A stretch of DNA of 64,000 nt from Sphingomonas sp. Leaf242 (lineage in GTDB: Bacteria > Pseudomonadota > Alphaproteobacteria > Sphingomonadales > Sphingomonadaceae). The first letter of the stretch is position 1, and each line of letters starts with the position of its first letter. Shown here piece by piece: positions 1 to 10,216 of the stretch. The notes beneath the pieces are model-generated. The model was given only the letters and a program-made list of their open reading frames with translations. It searched no databases and was not told where the DNA came from. The translations under genes were made by a program, and so were the position numbers. The DNA is taken from NCBI RefSeq assembly GCF_001422045.1, contig NZ_LMLW01000008.1, positions 252,501 through 316,500 of the forward strand, in the 5' to 3' direction.

Positions 1-17
1 AAGGGACATATCGCTAC

Positions 18-1517
18 ATGCCCGATACGATGGATACCGCGACTCCTGCCTCGATGCCGGCCGACGATCAGCCCTCGCTGGCCGGACAAGTCCGGAGCGC
101 ATTGATCTGGCGCTCGGGCAGCCAGATCGTTGCGCAGCTGGTGCAATGGAGTGCCACCTTCCTGGTGATCCGGATTCTTGCCCCCGCGGATTACGGGCTG
201 TTCGCGATGTGCCAGGTGGTTCTCACCTTCATGGCGATGCTCAATGGCTATGGCCTCGCGAGCGGGCTGATCCAGCAAAAGGAGATCAGCCACCACGAGG
301 TGCGGCAGCTGTTCGGAATGCTGATCGTACTGAACGTGACGCTTGCGATCGCCCAGCTCTCGCTAGCGCCGCTCGCTGCAGCATATTATCGGCAACCGAT
401 CGTCGGCGACATGCTGCGCGTCCAAGCGCTGCTCTATCTGACGACGCCGTTCATTGCCCTTCCCTATGCCCTGCTGTCGCGCGCGATGGACTTTCGCCAC
501 CAGGCTAAGGCTAACATCACCGCATCGGTCGCATCGGCCAGCGCAGCGCTGGGTGGCGCGATGTACGGTCTGGGCGTCTGGACGCTGGTGCTCGCGCCGA
601 TCGTGCTGTTCAGCGTGCGCGGCGCAATGATGACGTGGTCGGCGCGCTCGCTGGTGTGGCCGAGCTTCAATTTTCGTGGGGCCGGGACGATCGCGCGCTA
701 TGGCGGGGTAATGGCCGCGAGCCAGCTGTTCTGGTTCCTGCAAAGCCAGGCCGACGTCTTCATCGCCGGACGCAGCTTTTCGCCGCACACGCTCGGCATC
801 TATACCACCAGCCTGTTCCTGACGCAGATCTTCGTCTCGAAATTCGTGCCGCCGCTGAACGAGGTCGCCTTCTCCGCCTATGCGCGAATGCAGCATGATC
901 CGGATGCGATCGGCCGGGCGTTCGTGCGCGGCGTGCGGATGGTGATGATCGTCGCGATGCCGTTCTACATGGGGCTGGCGGCGACCTCCGAACCACTCGT
1001 GCTGACGATGCTCGGCGAGAAGTGGCGCGAGACCGCCCCGGTGGTGCACCTGCTGGCGCTCGCGATGCCGTTCATGACGTTGCAGGTGTTGTTCACGCCG
1101 GCCTCCGATGCGCGGGGTCGCCCCGGGATCGGCGTGCGGAACGGCGCGACCGGCGCGATCATTCTCGCCAGCGCGTTCCTGGTCGGCGTGCACTGGGGAC
1201 CGACCGGCATGGGCGTCGCGTGGATCCTCGCCTATCCGCTGTATCTGTCGATCAGCGCGTGGCGGACCCTGCCGGTGATCGGCGTGCGCGCGCGCGACGT
1301 CGCCGCCGCGGTCGCCGCTCCGGCGTTCGGGGGAATCGCGATGGCGCTGGTGGTCGGGCTGGTCGACCACGCCCTGCCGCCGCTCGACGCACACTGGCGG
1401 CTGGCTATACTCGTGCCGATCGGCGCGGCGGTATACGCAAGCTGGATGCTGGTTTTCGCACGCGCGACGATCCGCGAGGTGATCGCGATCACCCGGAAGC
1501 AGCCACTGCCCGCCTAG
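18..1517 (+). CDS. Wzx/PST-type polysaccharide flippase (MOP superfamily)
   Basis: A 499-residue multi-pass inner-membrane protein. The hydrophobic pattern suggests 12 or more helices, and the N-terminal motif RILAPADYGLFAM is typical of the PST/Wzx group that flips undecaprenyl-linked oligosaccharides for exopolysaccharide or O-antigen assembly. Length matches the family (about 470-510). Only 17 bases precede the ATG and none of the upstream codons is a stop, so the true start could lie outside the window; AAGGGA at 1-6 could be a distant Shine-Dalgarno. The partner polysaccharide genes would lie to the left. The family call is firm; the substrate cannot be read from sequence. Confidence 0.9.
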   Translation: MPDTMDTATPASMPADDQPSLAGQVRSALIWRSGSQIVAQLVQWSATFLVIRILAPADYGLFAMCQVVLTFMAMLNGYGLASGLIQQKEISHHEVRQLFGMLIVLNVTLAIAQLSLAPLAAAYYRQPIVGDMLRVQALLYLTTPFIALPYALLSRAMDFRHQAKANITASVASASAALGGAMYGLGVWTLVLAPIVLFSVRGAMMTWSARSLVWPSFNFRGAGTIARYGGVMAASQLFWFLQSQADVFIAGRSFSPHTLGIYTTSLFLTQIFVSKFVPPLNEVAFSAYARMQHDPDAIGRAFVRGVRMVMIVAMPFYMGLAATSEPLVLTMLGEKWRETAPVVHLLALAMPFMTLQVLFTPASDARGRPGIGVRNGATGAIILASAFLVGVHWGPTGMGVAWILAYPLYLSISAWRTLPVIGVRARDVAAAVAAPAFGGIAMALVVGLVDHALPPLDAHWRLAILVPIGAAVYASWMLVFARATIREVIAITRKQPLPA

Positions 1518-1532
1518 TCTGACGCGCCTACG

Positions 1533-1964
1533 CTACGCCGACTGAATATACTCGCGCATCGCCGCGGCGTCCGCCTCGATCCGGTCGATCCGATATTTGA
1601 CGAGATCGCCGATCGAGACGAACCCGACCAGCGTGTCACCGTCGATCACCGGCAGATGACGGATCCGGCGCTGGGTCATCAACGACAGTGCGCCGATCGC
1701 CGACTCGGCGGGGCCGATCGACTTCACCGCGGTGGTCATCACGTCGCCGATCCGACGCGCCAGCGCGGCGGCCCCGTCGGCGTGCAGGCAGTGGATCACA
1801 TCGCGTTCGGAGAAAATACCGGCCACTCGGCCGTTCTCGAGCACCGGCGCCGCGCCGATCCGCTTTTCCGCGAGCAACGCCACCGCGTCCGCCACCGTCG
1901 AATCGGGATGCAGCGAGAGGACGTCCCCTGCATCCTTGCCGCTCAGGATTGCCGCGATCGTCAT
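1533..1964 (-). CDS. Tandem CBS-domain protein
   Basis: A 143-residue soluble protein made of two CBS motifs (about residues 8-60 and 72-128), with the conserved GIFSERDV and GFVSIGDL ends. Stand-alone CBS pairs usually bind adenine nucleotides and act as regulatory modules; here no effector domain is attached, so the partner is unknown. GGAGAGG sits 5 bases before the ATG. The gene converges on the flippase (15 bp apart) and diverges from the small membrane protein at 2015. Close relatives in alphaproteobacteria are annotated only as CBS domain-containing proteins. Confidence 0.9.
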   Translation of the reverse strand: MTIAAILSGKDAGDVLSLHPDSTVADAVALLAEKRIGAAPVLENGRVAGIFSERDVIHCLHADGAAALARRIGDVMTTAVKSIGPAESAIGALSLMTQRRIRHLPVIDGDTLVGFVSIGDLVKYRIDRIEADAAAMREYIQSA

Positions 1965-2014
1965 GTTCGCCTCTCCATCTCTTGCGTCTTTGTAGCGCGT
2001 GGATTGAAGAAACC

Positions 2015-2317
2015 ATGTTTGCGCGGCAATGGGAAGCGATGAGCGACCTGCCGCCCGGCCTGGACGACCCGGACTATGCCGCGTTTGCCTGGGCGCGGTT
2101 CCGGGCCATCATGGCGTGGATGGTGCTGGCCGCCGCAGTGTGCGTCGCGGCGATCATCGCGGCGATGGCGCATATCCAGGGGCCGCTGCATCTGGTGACG
2201 ATGCTGGCGGTGATCGGCGGGGTCGGTGGATCGGTGATGATGGCCGGCCTGCTGATGGGCCTCGCGTTTCTCAGTTCGGGTAGTGGGCACGACGAGGACG
2301 TTACCCGGATCGACTGA
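2015..2317 (+). CDS. Small two-helix membrane protein, unknown function
   Basis: A 100-residue protein beginning MFARQWEAMSDLPPG, or 92 residues if the second ATG at 2039 is used; neither start has a strong ribosome site. Two hydrophobic helices (about residues 31-53 and 60-86) are joined by a short polar turn, with a charged C-terminus ending HDEDVTRID. The codon pattern fits the genome and the gene lies divergently from the CBS gene with a 50-base gap. I do not recognise a named family. It is followed directly by a palindromic repeat. Confidence 0.65.
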   Translation: MFARQWEAMSDLPPGLDDPDYAAFAWARFRAIMAWMVLAAAVCVAAIIAAMAHIQGPLHLVTMLAVIGGVGGSVMMAGLLMGLAFLSSGSGHDEDVTRID

Positions 2318-2345
2318 GGGGGATGGCGCTAAAATCGCGTACATT

Positions 2346-2458
2346 CTCCCCACACCCGCTTGCGGGAGGGGCCGGGGGTGGGCACGCGGTCTCGACCAGT
2401 GCGGACGCGGATGGCGGGAGCCCACCCCCCAGCCCCCTCCCGCAAGCGGGTGGGGGAG
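2346..2458. repeat. Palindromic element, family B
   Basis: Imperfect inverted repeat. The left arm carries CCCGCTTGCGGGAGGGGCC and the right arm CCCTCCCGCAAGCGGGTGGG. It lies between the small membrane gene and the DUF4167 terminator and resembles the elements at 4914-5014 and 60773-60880. It could form a hairpin of about 110 nt in RNA from either strand. Confidence 0.8.
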
Positions 2459-2496
2459 ACGATTAGCCACCCACCTTCCGAAACCCCCGCCGACGA

Positions 2497-2533
2497 AAAA
2501 GGCCGGCACCACGCGAAGCGGTACCGGCCTTTT
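2497..2533 (-). terminator. Rho-independent terminator of the DUF4167 gene
   Basis: A 14-base stem (AAAAGGCCGGCACC pairing with GGTACCGGCCTTTT, one wobble pair) with a 9-base loop. It begins about 30 bases after the stop of the minus-strand DUF4167 gene and gives a U-run on that strand. The mirrored A-run means it could also act on plus-strand transcripts. Confidence 0.8.
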
Positions 2534-2562
2534 CAATCCTCGGACCGACGTCGGCGCTAGGC

Positions 2563-3834
2563 TCAGCCAGCCTGAACTTCGTCCGGTACCGCGCGAACGC
2601 GGCGGCGGCGGGGCTTTTCTTCGGCAGCGGTGTCGGCAGGAGCCGCTTCGGCTGCGGGCGCCGGCGATGGTGGAGGAGCGACCGTTGCCGAGATGCCGAG
2701 CGACGGCGGCAGGCGATCCGCATCGAACGCGGTCGGTGCGTGCTCGTCCTGCCCGCCCTGGTCCCGTGCACCCTGATCCTGCGCGATGGGGGCGTCGAGA
2801 CTGCGATCGCGGCGCGGGCGACCGCGACGGCGGGGCTGCTCCTCGGTCGCAGCGACGGGCATCGTCGTCTCGATGGCTTCGGTCGGCTGCGCCACCTGCT
2901 CGGTGGATTCGGTTACCGAACGGACCGCGTCGGCTTCCGAATCCTGGTTGGCGTTGGCGACCGGTGCGCTCACGCGGGGCGTGCGGCGGACCGTCTCGCG
3001 CTGGGGCGTGTCGCGGTACTCGCTGCGGGGCTCGCGGACCTGCTCGTCGCGGGGCTGCGTCTCGCGCTGCTGGGTCTCACGCGCCTGCGCTTCGCGAGCC
3101 TGGCCCTGCTCTTCGCCGCTGCGATCGTCGCGCGGCTGGGCATCACGCGGGGCGTTGCGCTGGTTGCGCGGGTTGTCGCCACGGACGCGGTCTTCGCGCT
3201 GGCCCTCGTTGCGAGGCTGAGCCTCGTTGCGCTGCCCCTCATAGCGGTTGTTCTCATACCGCGGACGCTCTTCGCGCTGCGGACGATCGTCACGCTGAGG
3301 GCGGTCCTCGCGATTCTGGTTGTCGCGAGCCTGGTTCTCACGATTTTGGCCCTCACGATTCTGGCGGGGCGCGTTCTGGTACTGGCCGTTCTGCTGGCCA
3401 CCGTTCTCGCTGCGCGACTGCTCGGGCGTACCCTGCTGCTCGCCCGAGCGGATCGGTTCGCCCTCGTCGCCGTAATCGTCGTCGCCGTCGAGATCGAACG
3501 GCTGCTGGCGGCGCGGCTGCTGCTGCGCCTGTGGCTGGCTCTCTTCGAAGCGGGCGCGGGTTTCGCTCAGGACGCGGAAATAATGATCCGCGAACTGGAG
3601 GTAATATTCGATGTTGACGCGGTCGCCCTGCTGCTGCGCGTCGCGCGCGAGGTTCTTGTACTTCTCGTACAGCTGGCTCGCGTTGCCGCGCGCGCGGCTG
3701 TCGATGCGGTTGCCGGTATCGCGACCACCCTGGCCGCCGCCGCCACCCTGGCGTTGACCGCCACCACTACCGCCGCCGCCATTATTATTGTTGCCACGAC
3801 CGCGACGGCGGCCGGCTTGCCGGTTGTTGATCAA
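2563..3834 (-). CDS. DUF4167 domain protein with long disordered tail
   Basis: A 423-residue protein. Residues 1-45 are Arg/Gly/Asn-rich (RRRGRGNNNN-like), residues about 46-95 are the DUF4167 domain (SQLYEKYKNLARDAQQQGDR and EYYLQFADHYFRVL), and the rest is a low-complexity tail rich in Arg, Gln, Glu, Asn and Pro with many REDR/QNRE-type repeats, ending in a basic RRRRVRAVP patch. DUF4167 is common next to prmC/prfA in alphaproteobacteria; its function is not established. The Arg/Gly and Arg/Glu tracts suggest RNA or ribosome association, which is inference. The 256 bases between this start and the end of prmC hold no gene I can support. Confidence 0.9.
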   Translation of the reverse strand: MINNRQAGRRRGRGNNNNGGGGSGGGQRQGGGGGQGGRDTGNRIDSRARGNASQLYEKYKNLARDAQQQGDRVNIEYYLQFADHYFRVLSETRARFEESQPQAQQQPRRQQPFDLDGDDDYGDEGEPIRSGEQQGTPEQSRSENGGQQNGQYQNAPRQNREGQNRENQARDNQNREDRPQRDDRPQREERPRYENNRYEGQRNEAQPRNEGQREDRVRGDNPRNQRNAPRDAQPRDDRSGEEQGQAREAQARETQQRETQPRDEQVREPRSEYRDTPQRETVRRTPRVSAPVANANQDSEADAVRSVTESTEQVAQPTEAIETTMPVAATEEQPRRRGRPRRDRSLDAPIAQDQGARDQGGQDEHAPTAFDADRLPPSLGISATVAPPPSPAPAAEAAPADTAAEEKPRRRRVRAVPDEVQAG

Positions 3835-4090
3835 GCTTGTGTCCTCAGTCGTCGAACCAAAATCTGGTCGTGCTCCGAAATGCGGTGCAAACCCCCGTCG
3901 CGCACCGATGATCTAGACGAGATCGGTGCGTCGAACTTGCCAGGGCCGCCGGACTGCAGCGACCTCAAAGCGAAGGATGCGGGTCATCGCTCTAAACCGA
4001 CCAATCGTCGAGAGTGCGTGCCCCTGCCCGCGTGATAGCGTCCGCAAGGGACCTACTACAAGCGAAATGTGAGGTTTAGCGCCATATTGT

Positions 4091-4909
4091 TCAAGTCGCG
4101 GGGGCGTGGGTTGCCACTAACGCACGCGCGTTGCCGCCATAGTCGTGATGGAGCGCGACGTGCAGGCCCTGCGCTTCGAGCAACGCGGTGACGGGGGGAG
4201 CCTGCGTCGAGCCGATCTCGATCACCGCCGCGCCGCCGGGGGCGATCAGCGCGGGGAGTTGCTTTGCGAGGATGCGGTAGTCGTCGAGCCCGTCTGCGCC
4301 GGCGAAGAGCGCGGCGTGGGGTTCGTGGTCGTGGACTTCGGCTGCGAGGCGTTCGTCGGTGGCGATGTAGGGGGGGTTGGCGAGGATCAGGTCGAACTGG
4401 CCGACGATCGCGCTGGCCCAGCTGCCGCGGATGAAGCGCGCGCGGTCGGTGACGCCGAGGGTTGCGGCGTTGGCGTGGGCGTAGGCGAGCGCTTGGGGGG
4501 AATAGTCTACGCCGAGGCCTTGCGCGGGCCATTCGTCGAGCGCGGCGAGGAGCAAGGTGCCGGGGCCGGTGCCGAGGTCGAGTATTGTTGCGGGGGCGCG
4601 GCCGACGAAGTGCGCTTGGGCTGCAATCAGGAGGGTTTCGCTGTCGGCGCGGGGGACGAGTGCGCCGGGGCCGACGGCGAGGTCGATCGACCAGAAGCCG
4701 CGGGTGCCAGTGATGTAGGCGATCGGCTCGTGATTGAGGCGGCGGTCGACGAGCGCGGCGAAGGTCTCGGGGACGGCGTAGCGATCCGGGTCGAGGAGGA
4801 TCGCGTTGCGGTCGACGCCGAGTGCGTGCGCCATGAGGAGTTCCGCGTCGAGGCGCGGGGTGGCGGAGAAGGTGAACTGCGCAGCGGCGGTTGCGATCGC
4901 CGTCCTCAC
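4091..4909 (-). CDS. prmC: Release factor N5-glutamine methyltransferase PrmC
   Basis: Methylates the GGQ glutamine of peptide-chain release factors, using S-adenosylmethionine. It has an N-terminal helical domain, the SAM loop ILDLGTGPGTLLLA, and the catalytic NPPY motif near residue 177. The frame is open back to a GTG at 4954 inside a palindromic repeat, but GTG 4909 gives a 272-residue protein close to family length (E. coli 277), with a strong GGGAGGGG 4 bases upstream that is itself repeat sequence. Third gene of hisS-prfA-prmC, so the enzyme is encoded beside its substrate RF1. Confidence 0.93.
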   Translation of the reverse strand: MRTAIATAAAQFTFSATPRLDAELLMAHALGVDRNAILLDPDRYAVPETFAALVDRRLNHEPIAYITGTRGFWSIDLAVGPGALVPRADSETLLIAAQAHFVGRAPATILDLGTGPGTLLLAALDEWPAQGLGVDYSPQALAYAHANAATLGVTDRARFIRGSWASAIVGQFDLILANPPYIATDERLAAEVHDHEPHAALFAGADGLDDYRILAKQLPALIAPGGAAVIEIGSTQAPPVTALLEAQGLHVALHHDYGGNARALVATHAPAT

Positions 4910-4913
4910 TGCT

Positions 4914-5014
4914 CCCCTCCCGCTTGCGGGAGGGGTCGGGGGAGGGGCTGTCACCGAGCGATGCCCTTAGCGGGAAGCCCCTCCCCTAACCCCTCCCGCA
5001 AGCGGAAGGGGAAT
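4914..5014. repeat. Palindromic element, family B, at the prfA-prmC junction
   Basis: Inverted repeat with arms CCCCTCCCGCTTGCGGGAGG and CCCTCCCGCAAGCGGAAGGG. It fills the whole prfA-prmC gap, and its left arm supplies the likely Shine-Dalgarno of prmC. Confidence 0.85.
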
Positions 5015-5035
5015 GCCTTTGCGGTTGGGGAAAGC

Positions 5036-6105
<1,070 letters not shown>

Positions 6106-6109
<4 letters not shown>

Positions 6110-7443
6110 GCTTCCCAAGGCTCAATAACCGCGTCGAACTGAGAACCTCTCGGTGCAGTTAAATCGCTGCTTACCGAAAAATTATTGCGAAGCGGGTTCA
6201 GAACCCGTTCGATCTGATGATCGCCACCCTCGTGTTCATGATTGGCGCGCACGGAAATACCCACGTTTGGTAATCCCGTCGGCCCCACCCGCGGAGCAGT
6301 CACTATCAAACGGCTTAGCGATCCAGTTTTGGCTGCGAGCTCGAATCGCCTTTTTGCGTTTCCTCGGAAAGGCATGTCCGCCCGCAACCCAGCCATACGC
6401 AACGTTGCAAGAAGTCGCGTAGCTACCAGTTCTGCTTGAGCCGATTCTGGGATGACAGTTACTTCAGGAACTAGAGTTCCCGGTTCTTCCAGGAGCATAG
6501 CCAACCGCTCGACACCCGCAGCCCAGCCCACGCCGGCCGTCTCGGGCCCGCCAAGCGAGCCGATCAGCCCGTCATACCGCCCGCCCGCCAACACGGTCCC
6601 CTGCGAGCCCAACCGGTCGGTCACGAACTCGAACGCGGTGTGGCGGTAGTAATCGAGACCGCGGACCAGCCGCGCGTTGCGCTCCCATGCGACGCCTGCC
6701 GCATCGAGCCCGGCGGTCACCGCCTCGAAGAACGCGCGTGCCTCGGGGGTCAAATACGCATCGATATCCGGCGCGCTGTCGGCGATCGGGCGGTCGCGGG
6801 GGTCCTTCGAGTCGAGGATCCGCATCGGGTTCTTCTCAAGCCGCGTCAGGCTGTCCTCCGACAGCTCTCCGCGGTGCGCCTCGAAATGCGCGACCAGCGC
6901 CTCGCGCCACGCATCGCGCGTCGTCGCGTCGCCCAGCGTGTTGAGCTGCAACGTCACGCCCTCTGAAATGCCGAGTTCGCGCAGCAATTGGTCCGCGAGC
7001 ACGAGCAGCTCGACGTCCGCCGCCGGCTCGGCCGCACCGATCACCTCGGCGTCGATCTGGTGGAACTGGCGGAACCGCCCCTTTTGCGGGCGCTCGTAGC
7101 GGAACACCGGGCCGCTGGTGGTGAGCTTCAGTGGTGCGAACTGCTGCCAGCCTTCGGTCAGATAGGCGCGGGCAATACCGGCGGTGAACTCGGGGCGGAG
7201 CGTCAGCGAATCCCCGCCGCGATCCTCGAACGTGTACATCTCCTTCGACACGACGTCGGTCGTCTCGCCGAGCGATCGCGCGAACACCGCCGTCGACTCG
7301 AACACCGGGATATCGACGCGCTGGAAGCAATACAGCGCCCGCACGCGTTCGAATGTCGACAGGACATGCGCGAAACGGCGCTGCTCCTCACCGAAAATGT
7401 CCTGGGTGCCACGGATGCGGCGCGGAGTTTCTGTCTTAGCCAT
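6106..7443 (-). CDS. hisS: Histidyl-tRNA synthetase with atypical C-terminal domain
   Basis: Class II synthetase, 445 residues, charging tRNA-His. The catalytic core is typical: RGTQDIFG at the start, motif 2 region [20 protein letters not shown], the histidine motif [15 protein letters not shown], and motif 3 [14 protein letters not shown]. From about residue 325 onward the anticodon-binding domain is unusual: it keeps a [20 protein letters not shown] segment but lacks the usual vilGe-E / vK-tGeQ end and has a long unfamiliar tail. That 3' part (6121-6480) is 193/360 G+C by hand count (54%), while the adjacent core line 6541-6600 is 45/60. The frame is intact and coupled to prfA by ATGA. Confidence 0.93.
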
Positions 7444-7492
7444 GATGCGCGCGTATCTAGGCGACGTGCCCGCTAAGCGCTAGCGCTGTGGC

Positions 7493-8146
7493 ATGAACGA
7501 CAAACCCAGATATTGGGGCCTCGGCCAACGCGTTGCCCCGCCGCGCTTCATCCTGTTCGTGCTGGTCTTCGCGATCGGCCTCGCCGCGCTGATCCCGCGC
7601 TTCGGGCTCGGGCGCGGCACTATGGCGGCGTTCGACGTCGCGGCGGTCGTGTTCCTGATCGCGGTCTCGACGCTGTTCCGCAACGCCACCGCCGCCCGGA
7701 TGCGCCGCGCGGCGGAAGAGAACGACGCCAACCGCGCGGTGCTGCTCGGGTTCAGCGGGACGATCATGCTGGTCATCCTGGTCGCGGTGGCGAAGGAGTT
7801 GCAGGGCAAGAACGACGCGGTCGGAATCGCGCTGACGATCTCGACGCTGGCGCTCGCGTGGCTGTTCTCAAACATGATCTACACGCTGCATTATGCGCAT
7901 CTGTTCTATGTCGACGATCCGGACGGCAAGGATGCGAAGGGCCTCGATTTTCCGAGCTGCGACGAGCCCGATTACTGGGACTTCGCCTATTTCGCGTTCA
8001 CGCTGGGGATGACGTTCCAGACCTCCGACGTCGAGATCACCTCGCGCCGGGTCCGCAAAGCCGCGCTCGGCCAGTGCATGGCGGCGTTCGTGTTCAACAT
8101 CGGCGTGCTGGCGTTCACGATCAACGTGCTCGGGAGTGCTGGCTGA
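7493..8146 (+). CDS. DUF1345 integral membrane protein
   Basis: A 217-residue membrane protein with about five helices and the DUF1345 signature (YYWDFAYFAFTLGMTFQTSD-like region near 160-180, followed by a final helix). The family is widespread in proteobacteria and has no proven function. It lies divergently from hisS with 49 bp between starts, so the two promoters must be packed there. The second reading frame over the same DNA is a shadow. Confidence 0.9.
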   Translation: MNDKPRYWGLGQRVAPPRFILFVLVFAIGLAALIPRFGLGRGTMAAFDVAAVVFLIAVSTLFRNATAARMRRAAEENDANRAVLLGFSGTIMLVILVAVAKELQGKNDAVGIALTISTLALAWLFSNMIYTLHYAHLFYVDDPDGKDAKGLDFPSCDEPDYWDFAYFAFTLGMTFQTSDVEITSRRVRKAALGQCMAAFVFNIGVLAFTINVLGSAG

Positions 8147-8228
8147 GGGTACCGGGTAAAGGACTGGACGGCTGCCCTTTATCGCGATTACACCTCGGGT
8201 CATCGTCTCTCAGCCGGAAGGCCCTTCC

Positions 8229-10142
8229 TTGATCCGCAAGCTTCTCGTCGCGTCCCTGCTCGCGTCCGCCGCCCCTGCATTTGCGCAGGTCCCCGCAGGC
8301 AACACCGCGCCGCAACCGGTGCCGTTCGTCGACACCATCCCCGACGCGGTCGACACGCCCTATCCGGGCACGCTGCTGCTAGACGTCGATGCGACCGATA
8401 CCGAGCGCGGCATTTTTCGCGTCAAGCAGACCATTCCGGTCGCCAAGTCCGGGCCGATGGCGTTGCTGTATCCGAAGTGGCTGCCCGGCGCGCATTCCCC
8501 GCGTGGCGAGATCGAGAAGCTCGCCGGTCTCGTGATACGCGCGAACGGCAAGATCGTCCCCTGGACGCGCGATCCGGTCGACGTCTTCGCCTTCCACATC
8601 GACGTGCCGACCGGCGCGAAGTCGGTCGTCGCCGAGTTCCAGTTCGTCTCCGCGACCAAGGGCGATCAGGGCAGGGTCGTGATGACGCCGACGATGGTCA
8701 GCCTCGAGCCGAACCTCGTCAGCCTGTATCCGGCGGGCTATTTCACGCGCCAGATCCCGATCAAGATGACCGTCACCTATCCGACCGGCTGGACCGCCGC
8801 GGGTGCGGTGCCGGCGAAGGTCTCGGGATCGACCTACAGCTACGACACCACCAACTACGAGATCCTCGTCGATTCGCCGACGCTGGCGGGTAAATACGGC
8901 AGGGTCTGGCCGCTCAGCCCGAAGGTCGATCTCGACGTCTTCGCCGACAGCCCCGACCAGCTCGCCGCCAAGACCGAACAGATCGACGCGCACAAGCGCC
9001 TCGTCGACCAGGCCGCCAAGACTTTCGGCGCGCAGCATTACGATCATTACCACTTCCTGCTGTCGATCAGCGATCTGCTCGGCGGGATCGGCCTCGAACA
9101 TCACCGCAGTTCCGAGGATGGCGTGAAGCCGGGATATTTCACCGAATGGGATACGGGCGCCGCGGCGCGCAACCTGTTGCCGCACGAGTTCACGCACAGC
9201 TGGGACGGCAAGTTCCGCCGCGGCGCCGACCTGTGGACCCCAGACTTCCGCACGCCGATGCGCGATTCGCTGCTGTGGGTGTACGAAGGCCAGACGCAGT
9301 TCTGGGGCTATGTGCTCCAGGCGCGCTCGGGGCTGGTCAGCAAGCAGGACACGCTCGACGGCTATGCCGCGATCCTGGGCATCTACGACAGCGCGAAGGG
9401 TCGTGAATGGCGCCCGCTGATCGACACGACGAATGACCCCGTCATCTCGGCGCGGAAGCCCAAGGGCTGGACCAGCTGGCAGCGCTCGGAGGATTACTAC
9501 AACGAGGGCCTGATGGTCTGGATGGAGGTGGACGCGATGCTCCGCCAGAAGTCGAACGGCACCAAGTCGATCGACGATTTCGCAAAAGCGTTCTTCGGCG
9601 TCCGCGACGGCGATTACGGCGAGCTCACCTACACCTTTGCCGACGTCGCGAAGACGCTGAACGGTATCGTCCCCTATGACTGGGCGACATTCCTCGACAC
9701 GCGCCTGACCGAGACGGGCAAGCCCGCGCCGATCAACGGCTTCGCGATGAACGGCTACAAGCTGGTCTATGGCCCCGAGCAGAGCCCGTATCTGAAGCAG
9801 GCCGAGAAGACCCGCGGCACCGATGTCAGCTATTCGCTGGGCATGGTGATCAACAAGGAGGGTGTCGTCACCTCGTCGATCTGGGATAGCCCCGCGTTCA
9901 AGGCCGGGCTCGACGTCGGTACCGAGATCGAGGCCGTGAATAGCGAGGCGTATTCGGCCGACCGGATCAAGGCGGCGATCCTCGCAGCGCAGGGAACGAA
10001 GGCGCCGATTCGCCTGACTGTAAAGAACAACGACCGATTCCGGGACATCACGCTCGATTACCATGACGGGCCGCGCTATCCGCGCCTTCAGAAGGTCGGT
10101 ACAGGGGAAGGCGGGCTCGACAAGCTGCTGACGCCGCGTTGA
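8229..10142 (+). CDS. M61 family metallopeptidase with PDZ domain
   Basis: A 637-residue exported peptidase of the glycyl-aminopeptidase (M61) family. It has a signal peptide (MIRKLLVASLLASAAPAFAQ), an N-terminal beta domain, a catalytic domain with zinc motif HEFTH at 319-323, and a C-terminal PDZ-like domain (about residues 535-620). It probably trims peptides in the periplasm. The start is TTG 8229, preceded by GGAAGG at a 7-base gap. Monocistronic by spacing, with 82 bp to the DUF1345 gene upstream and 74 bp to ppa. Confidence 0.93.
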   Translation: MIRKLLVASLLASAAPAFAQVPAGNTAPQPVPFVDTIPDAVDTPYPGTLLLDVDATDTERGIFRVKQTIPVAKSGPMALLYPKWLPGAHSPRGEIEKLAGLVIRANGKIVPWTRDPVDVFAFHIDVPTGAKSVVAEFQFVSATKGDQGRVVMTPTMVSLEPNLVSLYPAGYFTRQIPIKMTVTYPTGWTAAGAVPAKVSGSTYSYDTTNYEILVDSPTLAGKYGRVWPLSPKVDLDVFADSPDQLAAKTEQIDAHKRLVDQAAKTFGAQHYDHYHFLLSISDLLGGIGLEHHRSSEDGVKPGYFTEWDTGAAARNLLPHEFTHSWDGKFRRGADLWTPDFRTPMRDSLLWVYEGQTQFWGYVLQARSGLVSKQDTLDGYAAILGIYDSAKGREWRPLIDTTNDPVISARKPKGWTSWQRSEDYYNEGLMVWMEVDAMLRQKSNGTKSIDDFAKAFFGVRDGDYGELTYTFADVAKTLNGIVPYDWATFLDTRLTETGKPAPINGFAMNGYKLVYGPEQSPYLKQAEKTRGTDVSYSLGMVINKEGVVTSSIWDSPAFKAGLDVGTEIEAVNSEAYSADRIKAAILAAQGTKAPIRLTVKNNDRFRDITLDYHDGPRYPRLQKVGTGEGGLDKLLTPR

Positions 10143-10216
10143 GCCTTTGAAATCTATCGGTGCCGGTTGCTCCCCAGACGAGGAGCGCCGGCACCGTCAT
10201 ATTCGAAAGGACCGCC

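Noticed and set aside
2740-4035. Long plus-strand frame opposite the DUF4167 gene
   Set aside because: It is a mirror of the Arg/Gln-rich coding strand, giving an improbable Ala/Val/Leu-rich protein. No ribosome site or family match, and the minus-strand gene is convincing.
8379-10064. 561-codon minus-strand frame opposite the M61 peptidase
   Set aside because: Shadow of a gene with intact signal peptide and HEFTH motif.
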